Shown in pieces: positions 33,976 through 43,271 of a stretch of 64,000 nt of DNA. This DNA comes from Pacificimonas sp963710205 (GTDB lineage Bacteria > Pseudomonadota > Alphaproteobacteria > Sphingomonadales > Sphingomonadaceae): the NCBI GenBank assembly GCA_963710205.1, contig CAVPZG010000004.1, positions 62,001-126,000 on the forward strand, given 5' to 3'. A model generated the notes under the pieces. It saw nothing but the letters and a program-made list of their open reading frames with translations. It made no database searches and was not told where the DNA came from. Every line of letters begins with the position of its first letter. Position 1 is the first letter of the stretch. The translations under genes were made by a program, and so were the position numbers.

Positions 33976-34078
33976 GGCGGGTGCACCTTCCCCTTTGACT
34001 CGTATCCCGCGGGGGCATAATCTCCAACCGGAAGACAAACACCAGCATTCGCGTATCGCGGAAAGGCAGACCCACAAT

Positions 34079-34825
34079 ATGTTGAATCATGCACTTAAAC
34101 TTGCCGCGCCTTTCGCGTTGGCGCTGGCCGTTACCGGCTGCAACGAAACCGGGGAAGGCTCCGCACAGGCACAGACGGCGGCGGACGCGCCTGCCGACGC
34201 TGGCGCGGATACCGCTGCCAAATGGGTGCGGACCGTGACAAAAACGCCGGAAGGCGGCTATCTGCTCGGCAATCCCGATGCGGATGTGAAGCTGGTCGAA
34301 TATGGCTCGCTCGCCTGCTCGCACTGCGCGGAATTTCATGAGGCCAGCATGACCGAGCTGAAGGGCGACTATATCGCCGGCGGCAAGGTCAGCTACGAAC
34401 TGCGCCCGTTCGTTCTGAACCCGCCGGATTTCGTGGCGACCACATTGGCGAAATGCACCACGCCCGAAGCCTTTTTCGCGCTGTCGGACGCCTTTTTCGA
34501 AAACCAGCGCACCTGGCTGGGCAATTATTCCAGCGTGACGCCGGAAGACCAGCAGCGCCTGGCGTCGATGGATCCGGTTGCCGCCATGGCCGAATATGGC
34601 CGGCTCGGCGGCCTCGACAAGTTCGTGCAGGCGCGCGGCATTCCCGCGTCGAAATACGCCAGCTGCATGCAGGACGAGAATATCCGCAACGAGATCGAGG
34701 AAATCCGCCGCTCCGGCATCGAGGATTTCAAGGTCGCGGGAACACCGACCTTCTTCCTGAATGGTGAGGAAGTGGCAGGCAACCGCTGGGACGGCGTCAA
34801 GGAAGCCATCGACGCCGCCCTGTAA
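34079..34825 (+). CDS. DsbA-like thioredoxin-fold lipoprotein
   Basis: A 248-residue protein. The N-terminus MLNHALKLAAPFALALAVTG ends at Cys in VTGC, a plausible lipobox, so it is probably lipid-anchored on the periplasmic side. The thioredoxin domain has the active site SLACSHCAEFH (CSHC) and the cis-Pro loop AGTPTFFLNG. A helical insertion (about residues 110-200) is typical of the DsbA/BdbD clan. It likely oxidises or isomerises disulfides. The smc gene starts 48 bases downstream. Confidence 0.88.
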   Translation: MLNHALKLAAPFALALAVTGCNETGEGSAQAQTAADAPADAGADTAAKWVRTVTKTPEGGYLLGNPDADVKLVEYGSLACSHCAEFHEASMTELKGDYIAGGKVSYELRPFVLNPPDFVATTLAKCTTPEAFFALSDAFFENQRTWLGNYSSVTPEDQQRLASMDPVAAMAEYGRLGGLDKFVQARGIPASKYASCMQDENIRNEIEEIRRSGIEDFKVAGTPTFFLNGEEVAGNRWDGVKEAIDAAL

Positions 34826-34873
34826 GAGGGATCCCGACAAGGAGAGCCGCGTGGGCGGGGGAGGCGAAAAAGC

Positions 34874-37800
34874 ATGAAATTCCGGCGGCTGCGCCTCGCC
34901 GGTTTCAAGTCGTTCGTCGATCCCGCCGAGCTGCGCATCGGTGACGGGCTGACGGGCGTCGTCGGTCCAAATGGCTGCGGTAAATCCAACCTTCTTGAAG
35001 CCATCCGCTGGGTGATGGGCGAATCGAGCCCGAAATCCATGCGCGGCGGCGGCATGGAGGATGTCATCTTCGCAGGAACGGACCGGCGGCCCAGCCGCGA
35101 TGTCGCCGAGGTGCAGCTGAAACTCGACAACAGCGCCCGCCGCGCACCCGCCCAGTTCAACGAATCCGATGACATCGACGTCTCTCGCCATATCGAGCGG
35201 GGCCTAGGCAGCGCCTATCGCATCAACGGCCGCGACGTGCGGCAGAAGGATGTGCAGCTGCTGTTCGCCGACGCGGCGACAGGCGCGCACAGCCCCGCGC
35301 TTGTCAGCCAGGGCCGCATTGGCGCGATCATCAATGCCAAGCCGCAGGAGCGGCGGCAGCTGCTGGAGGAGGCGGCCGGGATTTCCGGCCTGCATGTCCG
35401 CCGCAAGGATGCAGAGCAGCGCCTGCGCGCGGCGGAGGCCAATCTGGAGCGCCTCTCCGACATGCTGGCGGGCATGGAATCGCAGGCCGCGTCGCTGAGA
35501 CGGCAGGCGCGCGCGGCGGAACGCTACAAGAAGGTTTCGGAGCGAATCGCGCTGGCGGAAGGCATGCTGCTTTACGCCAAATGGCGCACGGCGAAGGCCG
35601 ACGCGGATACCGCGAAGGCGGAACTGTCCGGGCTCGCCCGAAAGGTGGAAGAGGCGGTGCGGGCATCGGCGCGTCTGAACGGATTGCAGGAGGAGGCGAA
35701 ATCCGGCCTGCCCGCCCTTCGCAAGGCGGAAGCCGAGGCCGCGGCAGCGCTGCAGGCGCTCACGCACCGCGCCGACCTGCTGGCGGGCGAATTGCGCGAT
35801 GTCGAGCGCCGCATGAAGGAAACCGAAAGCACAATCCGGACCGCCGAGGCCGATGCGGCGCGCGAGGGTGAATCGCGTGCCGATGCCATCGCGGCGCGGG
35901 ACCGGCTGCAGGCCGAGCGCGCGCAGATCGAAACGGAACTTGCTGAGCGCCGCGCCGCCATTCCCGCGGCGGAGATACTCGTTACGGACCTGGAAAACGA
36001 GGCGGCGCGCGCGGAAACGGCGCTGTCCGACGCGCTGGCCGCCCATGCGGATGCCCGCGCGGAGCAGCAGGCGGCAGAGGCCGCCGACGCCAGCGCCGCG
36101 CAGCGCCTTTCGCGTGCGGACGATGCGCTTGCCAGCGCCGCTGAACATCTCGCCGCCATTGCCCCTGTCGATGACCTGCTTGCCGATCAGAAGGCCGCCG
36201 CGGCCGCTCATGCCGCGGCGAGTGAAATGCTGGAGACCGCCGCTGCGGATATCGAGGCGGCGGAGGCAGAGCGCGAACAGGCCGAGGCCGAGCGCGAGGC
36301 GGCGCAGCGGGCCCGTGCCGACGCGCAGGCCGCCCTGTCGGCGCTGCAGGCTGAGCAAACGTCCCTGCTGCGCCAGACTGACCGCGTCGGCGGCGAGGCC
36401 ATCCAGCCGCTGATCGACGCCGTCGCTGTCGAGAAGGGCTATGAAGCCGCTTTCGCCGCCGCCTTTGGCCGCGCGGTGCAGGCCGATCTCGATGACAGTG
36501 ATGCGCCGCTGAAATGGCGGCCGCCGGACGCCGGCGCGGATGCGGCCCTGCCCGGCGGCCTTCAACCGCTCGCCCGGCATGTCGATGGACCTGCGGCGCT
36601 GGCCCGCCGCCTCGCGCAGACCGCGGTCGTGACCGGCGAACCCGGGGCCGATCAGGTGGCCGCACTCGCACCCGGCCAGAGCATTGTCAGTGTGGACGGA
36701 CATTTGTGGCGCTGGGACGGTCTGATCGCTGCGCCCGATGCCAGCGACGGCGCGGCGGAGCTGCTCGTCAGGCGGGGGCGGCTGCGGGACGTCGAAGCGG
36801 CGTTGCCTGCGGCGAACGCCGCGCTTGAGACGGCTCAGGAGCGGGTGGACGCGAACCGGGACGCGCTCCAGGGGATCAGCGACAGGATTGCAGCGGCGCG
36901 CAATGTTCGCCGTGACGCCGAACATGCCCGATCCGCCGCCGCCACGCGGCTGGCACAGCTGGAGGGGGCCGTCGAGCGCGCCCGCGCCCAGGCCGACGCT
37001 GCCGAAGCCGCGCATGTCCGCGCCCGGGAGGAACAGGCCGAAGCTGCGACCGCCAAGGCCGCGGCCGCGGCGGCTGTCCTCGCCTTGCCCGGGCTCGATC
37101 GGCTGGCAGTGAAGGCGGAGGAGGCGCGCCGTGCGTCAGAGACTCTCCGCGCGAAACTCGCCCAGGCGCGCGCCGAGCATGTCACGCTCCTGCGCGGGCT
37201 GTCGGGCGGAGAGGCGCGGCTGAACGCCATTACCAGCGAGGAAGCGGACTGGATGCGGCGTCTGGAGGGGAGCGGCGCGCAGGCAAAGGCACTTGCCGAA
37301 CGGGCCGAGGCCGCGCGGGCCACGCTGGCGGCGCTGGCCGCGCGTCCGGCGGAGATCGAGGCGGCGCGGGCCGCGCTTTCAGGCGACCGGCAGGCGGCGG
37401 AAACGGCGCGCCAGCAGGCCGCCGATGCGCTTGCCGAGGGGGAGCGGCAGGCGTCCATATATGACGCCGATGCGCGGGAAGCCGCCGAGAAGATGGCCGA
37501 ACTCAAGGAATTGCGCGGGCGGCTGGAGGCGAACCGCGACAATCACGAACTGCGCCGTATGGAGATGGGGCGCATTTCTGCCGAGAAGTTCCAGTCGCCG
37601 CCGCACATCCTGCCCGCGAAACTGGGATTCGAGGAAGATGAGGCCGGGGACAGCAGCACTGTGTCCGCCGCGCTGGAAAAGCTGCAGATGGAGCGCGAAC
37701 GGATGGGTCCGGTCAATCTGCGCGCTGAGGTCGAACTGGACGAAATCCGCAGTGAACTCGATGCGTCGAATGCGGAATCGGAAGATCTGGCGGCCGCCAT

Positions 37801-38329
37801 TGCCCGCCTGCGCGGTTCCATCGGCGCGCTGAACCGCGAGGGGCGCGCACGCCTGCTGACGGCGTTCGAGGAAGTCGACAAACATTTCCGCAGCCTCTTC
37901 TCGGGCCTGTTCGGCGGCGGCGAGGCGCGGCTGGAACTGGTCGAATCCGACGACCCGCTGGCGGCCGGCCTTGAAATCCTCGCGCAGCCGCCGGGCAAGA
38001 AGCTGCAGTCCATGACGCTGCTGTCGGGCGGCGAACAGGCGCTGACCGCCGTGGCGCTGATCTTCGCCATCTTCCTTACCAACCCCGCCCCGATCTGCGT
38101 CCTCGACGAGGTCGACGCCCCGCTCGACGACGCCAATATCGAACGGTTCTGCGACCTTCTTGACCGCATGACGACGCTGACCGACACCCGCTTCCTGATC
38201 GTTACCCACAATGCCGTCACCATGAGCCGGATGCACCGGCTGTACGGCGTAACAATGTCGGAACAGGGGGTCAGCCAGCTGGTCAGCGTAGATCTTGGCG
38301 GCGCGGAGACGCTTCTGGCGGCGGAATAG
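34874..38329 (+). CDS. smc: chromosome segregation protein SMC
   Basis: An ATPase of 1151 residues that compacts and aligns chromosomes with ScpA/ScpB. It has Walker A VVGPNGCGKSNLLEAIRWV at the N-terminus and MRGGGMEDVIFAGT. Two very long Ala/Glu/Arg-rich coiled-coil arms (about 170-500 and 620-960) flank a short hinge region near 510-600. The C-terminal head has the signature LLSGGEQALTAVAL and Walker B ICVLDEVDAPLDD, plus VTHNAVTMSRM. The strongly Ala-rich arms explain the many long antisense ORFs over this gene. It follows the DsbA-like gene. Confidence 0.96.
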   Translation: MKFRRLRLAGFKSFVDPAELRIGDGLTGVVGPNGCGKSNLLEAIRWVMGESSPKSMRGGGMEDVIFAGTDRRPSRDVAEVQLKLDNSARRAPAQFNESDDIDVSRHIERGLGSAYRINGRDVRQKDVQLLFADAATGAHSPALVSQGRIGAIINAKPQERRQLLEEAAGISGLHVRRKDAEQRLRAAEANLERLSDMLAGMESQAASLRRQARAAERYKKVSERIALAEGMLLYAKWRTAKADADTAKAELSGLARKVEEAVRASARLNGLQEEAKSGLPALRKAEAEAAAALQALTHRADLLAGELRDVERRMKETESTIRTAEADAAREGESRADAIAARDRLQAERAQIETELAERRAAIPAAEILVTDLENEAARAETALSDALAAHADARAEQQAAEAADASAAQRLSRADDALASAAEHLAAIAPVDDLLADQKAAAAAHAAASEMLETAAADIEAAEAEREQAEAEREAAQRARADAQAALSALQAEQTSLLRQTDRVGGEAIQPLIDAVAVEKGYEAAFAAAFGRAVQADLDDSDAPLKWRPPDAGADAALPGGLQPLARHVDGPAALARRLAQTAVVTGEPGADQVAALAPGQSIVSVDGHLWRWDGLIAAPDASDGAAELLVRRGRLRDVEAALPAANAALETAQERVDANRDALQGISDRIAAARNVRRDAEHARSAAATRLAQLEGAVERARAQADAAEAAHVRAREEQAEAATAKAAAAAAVLALPGLDRLAVKAEEARRASETLRAKLAQARAEHVTLLRGLSGGEARLNAITSEEADWMRRLEGSGAQAKALAERAEAARATLAALAARPAEIEAARAALSGDRQAAETARQQAADALAEGERQASIYDADAREAAEKMAELKELRGRLEANRDNHELRRMEMGRISAEKFQSPPHILPAKLGFEEDEAGDSSTVSAALEKLQMERERMGPVNLRAEVELDEIRSELDASNAESEDLAAAIARLRGSIGALNREGRARLLTAFEEVDKHFRSLFSGLFGGGEARLELVESDDPLAAGLEILAQPPGKKLQSMTLLSGGEQALTAVALIFAIFLTNPAPICVLDEVDAPLDDANIERFCDLLDRMTTLTDTRFLIVTHNAVTMSRMHRLYGVTMSEQGVSQLVSVDLGGAETLLAAE

Positions 38330-38392
38330 CGCCCTCGACGCCGCGGTTCATGCATTAACCATTAGCTTACCACTTGTCATTGATAATGCCTG

Positions 38393-39334
38393 ATGAAGAG
38401 AATTTCCTTCCTGACGCAGCGCTATCTGGCGGCGGTGGAACGGGCGACTGGTCTTCTGGTCGGCACGGTCGTGCTGCTGTCGCTGGCGCTCATCGCTGGC
38501 CTCGACCATGCGACGGGGGCGGAGCTTTCCTTTGCGCCCTTCTACACCCTGCCGGTTCTGCTCTGCGCCTGGCGGTTCGGCATCCGCCGCAGTCTTGCCG
38601 TCAGCGCCCTCGCCGCGCTCGTCTGGACGCTCGTCGACGCCGCGTCGGTACGGGAATATGGCAGCGCGTTCGTCTATCTGTGGAACGGCGGCGCGCGCTT
38701 TCTGACCTATGCCCTGGTCAGCCTGCTGACGGTCGGCGTGCGCGCCGGCCTGAAGGCCAGCGTGCATGAGGCGGATCACGATCACCTGACCCAATTATGG
38801 AACGGGCGGCGGTTCGAGCGGGAACTGGAAGCGCTGGAGATGGATAGCGGCGAGGCCCGGCTGATCGTCTGCTGCGACCTGGATGGATTCAAGGCGATCA
38901 ATGACCGGTTCGGACATGCGCGCGGCGACGAGGTGCTGCGCCATTTCGCGCTCAGCCTGCGCGTGAGCCTGCAAAAAGGCGACATCGCGGCTCGGCTTGG
39001 CGGCGACGAATTCGCCGTCCTTCTGGCGGGGGGTTCGCATGGCGAACTCGAACTTCGCGCCGCGAGCCTGCAGCATGTCGTTCAGGCGACACTGAACGAA
39101 CTGAACGAAGGCCTTGGATGCAGCATGGGTGCGGCGCGGGTCGATCCCGAGCGTCCGGTCCGCGAACAGCTGCAGGCTGCGGACGCCGCGCTCTATCGGG
39201 CGAAGCGGGCGGGCAAGGGGCGCCTCGAAACGGGGCGGCTGGCCGATCTCAAGCCCATCCCTGCAACCGCGCCGCTTCCGCCCGCACGGCCTCCGGCCCG
39301 CCAAGCAGCTGCCGGTTCGCGCCGATCCGCTTGA
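38393..39334 (+). CDS. membrane-bound diguanylate cyclase (GGDEF)
   Basis: A 313-residue protein. The N-terminal third holds several hydrophobic segments (LLVGTVVLLSLALIAGLDHA, FYTLPVLLCAWRFG, SLAVSALAALVWTLVDAA, FLTYALVSLLTVG), then a GGDEF domain with DHDHLTQLWNGRRFERELE and ARLGGDEFAVLL (residues 203-207). The GGDEF is canonical, so it should make c-di-GMP. The inhibitory-site Arg is replaced (QKGD at the RxxD position). The last 28 codons overlap the opposing acyl-CoA dehydrogenase gene, so the Pro/Ala/Arg-rich tail may be an extension. The ATG at 38393 follows smc by 63 bases. Confidence 0.87.
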   Translation: MKRISFLTQRYLAAVERATGLLVGTVVLLSLALIAGLDHATGAELSFAPFYTLPVLLCAWRFGIRRSLAVSALAALVWTLVDAASVREYGSAFVYLWNGGARFLTYALVSLLTVGVRAGLKASVHEADHDHLTQLWNGRRFERELEALEMDSGEARLIVCCDLDGFKAINDRFGHARGDEVLRHFALSLRVSLQKGDIAARLGGDEFAVLLAGGSHGELELRAASLQHVVQATLNELNEGLGCSMGAARVDPERPVREQLQAADAALYRAKRAGKGRLETGRLADLKPIPATAPLPPARPPARQAAAGSRRSA

Positions 39335-40334
39335 ACCAGTAGTGCAGGCCGACAAGGTCGGTGAAGCCCATGCCGCCATGAACTTCGGTGGCGGTGCGCG
39401 CGACGAAGGTGCCGATTTCGGACAGATGCGACTTGGCGAGGCAGATCATCAGCGCGGCGTCGTCATCGCCGGTGTCGAAGGCATGGGCGGCGTGCCAGAT
39501 GAGGGCGCGGGCGGGTTCGATCACTGCCGCCATTTCGGCGCACATATGCTTCACCGCCTGAAAGCTGCCGATGGCACGGTCGAACTGCTTGCGCTCGGCG
39601 GCATAGGCGACGGATTTGTCCAGCATCGCCTGCGCCGCGCCAAGCGTGTCCGCCGCCAGCAGCAAACGCCCCGCGCCGACCATCAGGTCAGCCGCGCGGC
39701 CCGGCATGTTTTCGCCTGACAGGGCGAGGGCGGGAACGCCGTCCAGGACCAGCTCCGCATAGTCGCGCGTCCGGTCGATGGTGGTGAGCGGGATGCGGGT
39801 CAGCTTGTCCGCGTCCATGGCGACAAGATGCAGGTTGCCGTCCTTCGTGCTCAGCAGGACATGGGTCGCGTCGGCGGTTTCGAGTGCGAACAGGCTTTTG
39901 CCGGACAATGTCGTGCCTTCAGCCGTCACCCCGGCACCCTCACGCGCGCCGACATGTTCGGCAACGGCGACACCGATGCGCACATCGTTCGCGGCAATTC
40001 GCTCCAGCCACTCGGATTTCTGCGCTTCGGTCCCGGCATGTGCGATGCCGACGGCCGCCATCGCGCCTGCCAGATGCGCGGCGGGCGCGACCGCTGCGCC
40101 AAGCGCCTCCTGAACCAGCGCGGCGTCAAGAAGGCCAAGGCCAAGGCCGCCGTCCGCCTCCGGCACCATGATGGCGCTCGTGCCGAGTTCGGTCATGTCG
40201 CGGGAGATTGCCGACGCCGTTCCGATGTCGCCTGCCGCCACCTGCCGGACACGGTCGAGCGGCGCCGCGCTGTCCAGGAAGCCCCTGATGGACCGCTGGA
40301 ACATCTTCTGGTCTTCGGAAAGGGCGAATTCCAT
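39249..40334 (-). CDS. acyl-CoA dehydrogenase family protein
   Basis: A 361-residue flavoenzyme-type protein: MEFALSEDQKMFQRSIRGFL, then VPEADGGLGLGLLDAALV, GRLLLAADTLGAAQAMLDKS, YAAERKQFDRAIGSFQAVKH and VHGGMGFTDLVGLHYWFKR. These are the ACAD helices and FAD-side motifs. The middle beta domain is shortened and weak, and the usual YEGT catalytic Glu segment is absent, so it may be a non-catalytic partner of the ACAD encoded next to it (heteromeric pairs are known for cholate and sterol side-chain ACADs). That pairing is an inference. It overlaps the diguanylate cyclase gene by 86 bases. Confidence 0.85.
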   Translation of the reverse strand: MEFALSEDQKMFQRSIRGFLDSAAPLDRVRQVAAGDIGTASAISRDMTELGTSAIMVPEADGGLGLGLLDAALVQEALGAAVAPAAHLAGAMAAVGIAHAGTEAQKSEWLERIAANDVRIGVAVAEHVGAREGAGVTAEGTTLSGKSLFALETADATHVLLSTKDGNLHLVAMDADKLTRIPLTTIDRTRDYAELVLDGVPALALSGENMPGRAADLMVGAGRLLLAADTLGAAQAMLDKSVAYAAERKQFDRAIGSFQAVKHMCAEMAAVIEPARALIWHAAHAFDTGDDDAALMICLAKSHLSEIGTFVARTATEVHGGMGFTDLVGLHYWFKRIGANRQLLGGPEAVRAEAARLQGWA

Positions 40335-40357
40335 CTTGTTTCCCTTAACTCGTCGCT

Positions 40358-40371
40358 CCGGCGAAGGCCGG
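40358..40371. repeat. short palindrome between the two acyl-CoA dehydrogenase genes
   Basis: CCGGC (40358-40362) and GCCGG (40367-40371) form a small stem within the 113-base gap, in a CGTCGCTCCGGCGAAGGCCG context that resembles the REP-like element at 30662. Weak evidence. Confidence 0.3.
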
Positions 40372-40447
40372 GGTCCATCTGGTGCGTGTTCTATCTGCCT
40401 GACGCATCGGGGATGGATCCCGCCCTAAGCCTGAGCGGCGGTTTGCT

Positions 40448-41635
40448 TCATGCCGCCTTCGGCGCCCTCGGCATTCCGAGACCGCGTTCGGCGATGATGT
40501 TCTTCTGAATCTGCGCCGTCCCGCCGCCGATGATGAGCCCCAGATCGTACATATATTTTCGCTGCCAGTCGCCGAAATCGCGCAAGTACGGGCTGTCGCC
40601 GTAAAGCAGTCCGAATTCGCCCATGACGTCAATGGCGAGCCGGGCGAGTTCGTGGTTGAGTTCGCAGCCTTGCAGCTTCACGATCAGCCCCGCCATGCCC
40701 GCCGGTTCGTCCGCCATGCGCGCGCTCATCACGCGAAGGCCATTTGCCTGCATGGCGTAAACCCGCGCCTGAAGGGCGATCAGCCGGTCGCGGAACACGG
40801 GATTGTCCATCAGACGCGCGCCGCCCACGGTTTCGCGCTGCATCAGCGCGGCGATCGCGTGCAGCCGCGACTTTGCCGCATTGGGATCGCCCAGCATCCC
40901 GCGCTCATGCGTCAGGGTGGCATTCGCGACCTGCCAGCCCTGGCCAGGCGCGCCAATCACGGAAGACCGGGGGACGCGCACGTCGGTCAGAAACACCTCG
41001 TTGAAGTTCGCCGCTTCGGTCATGTCGACCAGCGGGCGTACCTCGATGCCGGGCGTGTCCATGGGAAAGATCAGGTAGCTGATGCCATGATGTTTCGGCG
41101 CGTCCGGCTCCGTCCGGACCAGACAGAAGATCATGTCGGCCTGTTTCGCCGTCGAGGTCCAGATTTTCTGGCCGTTGACGATATAATCGTCGCCGTCCAC
41201 CTCCGCCCGCGTCGTCAGGCTGGCAAGATCCGATCCCGCGCCCGGTTCGGAATAGCCCTGGCACCAGATCACCTCGCCGCGAATCGTCGGGCCGATCCAC
41301 CGCCGTTTCTGTTCCTCCGTTCCCATTTCCAGCAGGGTCGGAACCAGCATCGAAATGCCCTGGTTCGCCATGCCCCCCGGAACGCCTGCGCGCGCGAATT
41401 CCTCGGCGATGATGCGCGACTCCAATAGGTCGGGTTTCGCACCGTAGCCGCCATATTCGCGGGGAATGGTCCGCGCGGCATAGCCATGCTCGATAAGAAG
41501 GCGCTGCCAGTCGAGACGGGCCTTGCCTCTGAGACTGCGGTCGTGCGCGGCCGGGGCCCTGTCGCCATGCTCATCAAGAAAGGCGATCACGTCCCTGCGA
41601 AGGCGTTCGTGTTCGCGGCTGTACGTCAGGTCCAT
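40448..41635 (-). CDS. acyl-CoA dehydrogenase
   Basis: A 395-residue flavoenzyme that introduces an alpha-beta double bond into an acyl-CoA. Motifs: YGGYGAKPDLLESRIIAEEF, QGYSEPGAGSDLASLTTRAE, IVNGQKIWTSTAKQADMIFC, VPRSSVIGAPGQGW, and the late helix with GGGTAQIQKNIIAERGLGMP. The C-terminal GGGTAQIQKN block is the family's FAD contact. The ATG at 41635 (MDLTYSREHERLRRD) is used; the frame is open upstream. It lies 113 bases before the other ACAD gene in the same direction and they may form one operon. Confidence 0.93.
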   Translation of the reverse strand: MDLTYSREHERLRRDVIAFLDEHGDRAPAAHDRSLRGKARLDWQRLLIEHGYAARTIPREYGGYGAKPDLLESRIIAEEFARAGVPGGMANQGISMLVPTLLEMGTEEQKRRWIGPTIRGEVIWCQGYSEPGAGSDLASLTTRAEVDGDDYIVNGQKIWTSTAKQADMIFCLVRTEPDAPKHHGISYLIFPMDTPGIEVRPLVDMTEAANFNEVFLTDVRVPRSSVIGAPGQGWQVANATLTHERGMLGDPNAAKSRLHAIAALMQRETVGGARLMDNPVFRDRLIALQARVYAMQANGLRVMSARMADEPAGMAGLIVKLQGCELNHELARLAIDVMGEFGLLYGDSPYLRDFGDWQRKYMYDLGLIIGGGTAQIQKNIIAERGLGMPRAPKAA

Positions 41636-41760
41636 GCTGCTATCCTGTCTCCCCGCCGCGGACCCTGCCATCGATGCGGGCGGCAGTGCCACGCGCAGCT
41701 TTGACAGGGGAAAGCCAGGACCGCGCCTGAAAAAGGCCTTGCTGCACCGCAACGCTGGCG

Positions 41761-41789
41761 TTGACTCCGCGCCCATGTCTTTCTAGTGA
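41761..41789 (+). promoter_or_regulatory. possible promoter of the atp operon
   Basis: TTGACT (41761-41766), a 17-base spacer and TAGTGA (41784-41789) lie 54 bases before the atpI ATG. The -10 match is poor. A TTGACA at 41701-41706 has no clear -10 partner. Low confidence. Confidence 0.2.
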
Positions 41790-41842
41790 CGGCCTCGCTT
41801 CGGCAGGGGTTTCCATTCCGTGCTGGCGCATAGCCAATATCC

Positions 41843-42241
41843 ATGGCGCTGTTCGCAACTGCGAGGCGCGGGAGAATTCAGGTCTTGACCGATCCCCGCA
41901 AAACCGGACTTCCCCTAGAGGCCCGGCTCGCTGCCGCTAGAGAGCGCGCCAATCCGGAGGCCGATCCCCGCCAGGTCGCGGGGAATGCCTTCGCGCAGGG
42001 GACGCGGCTGGCGCTGGAACTGGTGGCGGGCATTCTGGTCGGGGCGGCGCTGGGGTATTTCCTCGATCGCTGGCTGGGCAGTTCGCCCTGGGGCATGATC
42101 GGGGGTTTCCTTCTGGGATTGGTCGCCGGGTTCATGAACCTGATGCGCGCCGTGAACCGGGAGGCCGCCAAAGTGTCCGACGAAGAGCTTGCGGCGCTGC
42201 CGCGTATCGAAGACGACGACGAAGAAGAAAGTATATTCTGA
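41843..42241 (+). CDS. atpI: ATP synthase assembly protein AtpI
   Basis: A small membrane protein that helps assemble the c-ring and has been linked to Mg2+ uptake. The core GTRLALELVAGILVGAALGY (split by eye) and FLDRWLGSSPWGMIGGFLLG have two membrane segments; the C-terminus is acidic (EDDDEEESIF). The ATG at 41843 gives 132 residues. A TTG at 41885 (reading MTDPRKTGLPLEAR), with GGAG nearby, gives 118 residues and may be the true start. It is the first gene of the F0 operon. Confidence 0.85.
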   Translation: MALFATARRGRIQVLTDPRKTGLPLEARLAAARERANPEADPRQVAGNAFAQGTRLALELVAGILVGAALGYFLDRWLGSSPWGMIGGFLLGLVAGFMNLMRAVNREAAKVSDEELAALPRIEDDDEEESIF

Positions 42242-42242
42242 C

Positions 42243-42989
42243 GTGGCCGGACCGCTCGACCAATTTGATATCAAGCCGCTCTACCCCATAGAGGTTGCGG
42301 GCTATGACCTGAGTTTCACGAACGCATCGGCGTGGATGATCGGCATCCTCGTCGCCATCTGGGCGTTCATGTTTTTCGGCATGCGCAAGGCGGAACTGGT
42401 TCCTGGGCGCTGGCAGTCCGCCGTTGAGGGGCTGCACGAATTCGTGGTCGGCATGGTCGACGAGAATATCGGGCCGAAGGGGCGCGCCTATGTGCCCTTC
42501 ATCTTCAGCCTGTTCATCTTCATTCTGGTGGCGAATGTCGCGGGGTTGCTGCCCTATGCGTTCACCGTGACGAGCCATATCGCGGTCACTTTCGCTTTCG
42601 CCGCCTTCATTTTCCTGATGTGCGTGCTGATTGGCCTGTTCAAACATGGGTTTGCCTGGTTTGGCTTTTTCATGCCGCCCGGCACCCCCTGGTATCTTTT
42701 GCCGCTGATCATCCCCATCGAGGTTATCAGCTTTCTGTCCCGCCCGATCACCCTGTCCGTGCGTCTGTTCGCAAACATGACCGCCGGACATATCCTGCTG
42801 AAGATTTTCGCGGGCTTCGTGATCTCGCTTGGCCTCGCCGGCGGTATCTGGGCAGCGGTCGGCATTCTGCCGTTCGCCATGAACGTGGCGCTCTATGCGC
42901 TCGAACTGATCGTCGCCGTGGTCCAGGCCTATGTGTTCGCACTCCTGACCACCGTATATCTCAACGATAGTATCAATCTCGAACATTAA
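42243..42989 (+). CDS. atpB: F0F1 ATP synthase subunit a
   Basis: A 248-residue membrane subunit forming the proton half-channels beside the c-ring. It has LDQFDIKPLYPIEVAGYDLS at the start, NVAGLLPYAFTVTSHI, and the key Arg in SRPITLSVRLFANMTAGH. EVISFLSRPITL and ALELIVAVVQAYVFALLT are the conserved late spans. A GTG at 42243 (MAGPLDQFDIK) immediately after the atpI stop was taken as the start; the frame is open 18 codons further upstream inside atpI, but that part is unlike the family. Confidence 0.96.
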   Translation: MAGPLDQFDIKPLYPIEVAGYDLSFTNASAWMIGILVAIWAFMFFGMRKAELVPGRWQSAVEGLHEFVVGMVDENIGPKGRAYVPFIFSLFIFILVANVAGLLPYAFTVTSHIAVTFAFAAFIFLMCVLIGLFKHGFAWFGFFMPPGTPWYLLPLIIPIEVISFLSRPITLSVRLFANMTAGHILLKIFAGFVISLGLAGGIWAAVGILPFAMNVALYALELIVAVVQAYVFALLTTVYLNDSINLEH

Positions 42990-43009
42990 TATCTCGAAAG
43001 GTTAGTAAA

Positions 43010-43237
43010 ATGGACGCAGCAGCAGCAAAGCTTCTCGGCGCGGGTTTCGCCGCAATGGGCCTCGGCATGGCCGCCATCGGCGTGGGCCTGATCTTCGGCC
43101 TGTTCCTCCTCGGCGCCCTGCGCAATCCGGCAGCCGCCAACTCGCAGCGTCCGAACCTGCTGTTCGGTTTCGCCGTGACGGAAGCGCTCGGTATCTTCGC
43201 GTTCCTCGTCGCGCTGATCCTGCTCTTCGTCGTCTGA
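43010..43237 (+). CDS. atpE: F0F1 ATP synthase subunit c
   Basis: A 75-residue hairpin of two membrane helices that makes up the rotor ring. Helix 1 has LGAGFAAMGLGMAAIGVGL with its Gly/Ala motif. The loop is RNPAAANSQRP, and the proton-carrying Glu is in FAVTEALGIFAFLVALIL. There is no sodium-binding signature around it, so it is proton-type. AAGG-type ribosome-binding sequence precedes the ATG at 43010. Confidence 0.97.
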   Translation: MDAAAAKLLGAGFAAMGLGMAAIGVGLIFGLFLLGALRNPAAANSQRPNLLFGFAVTEALGIFAFLVALILLFVV

Positions 43238-43271
43238 GGACCGAACCGGTCCAGGCGTTTAGGAGTGACCA

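Noticed and set aside
35204..37015. Long minus-strand open frame of about 603 residues over smc
   Set aside because: It is a shadow of the Ala/Glu/Arg-rich SMC coiled coil. Its sequence is Arg/Gly-rich with no recognisable domain, while the plus strand has full SMC motifs.
41701..41729. Perfect TTGACA as a promoter for atpI
   Set aside because: No acceptable -10 element lies 16-18 bases downstream, so it was not called.
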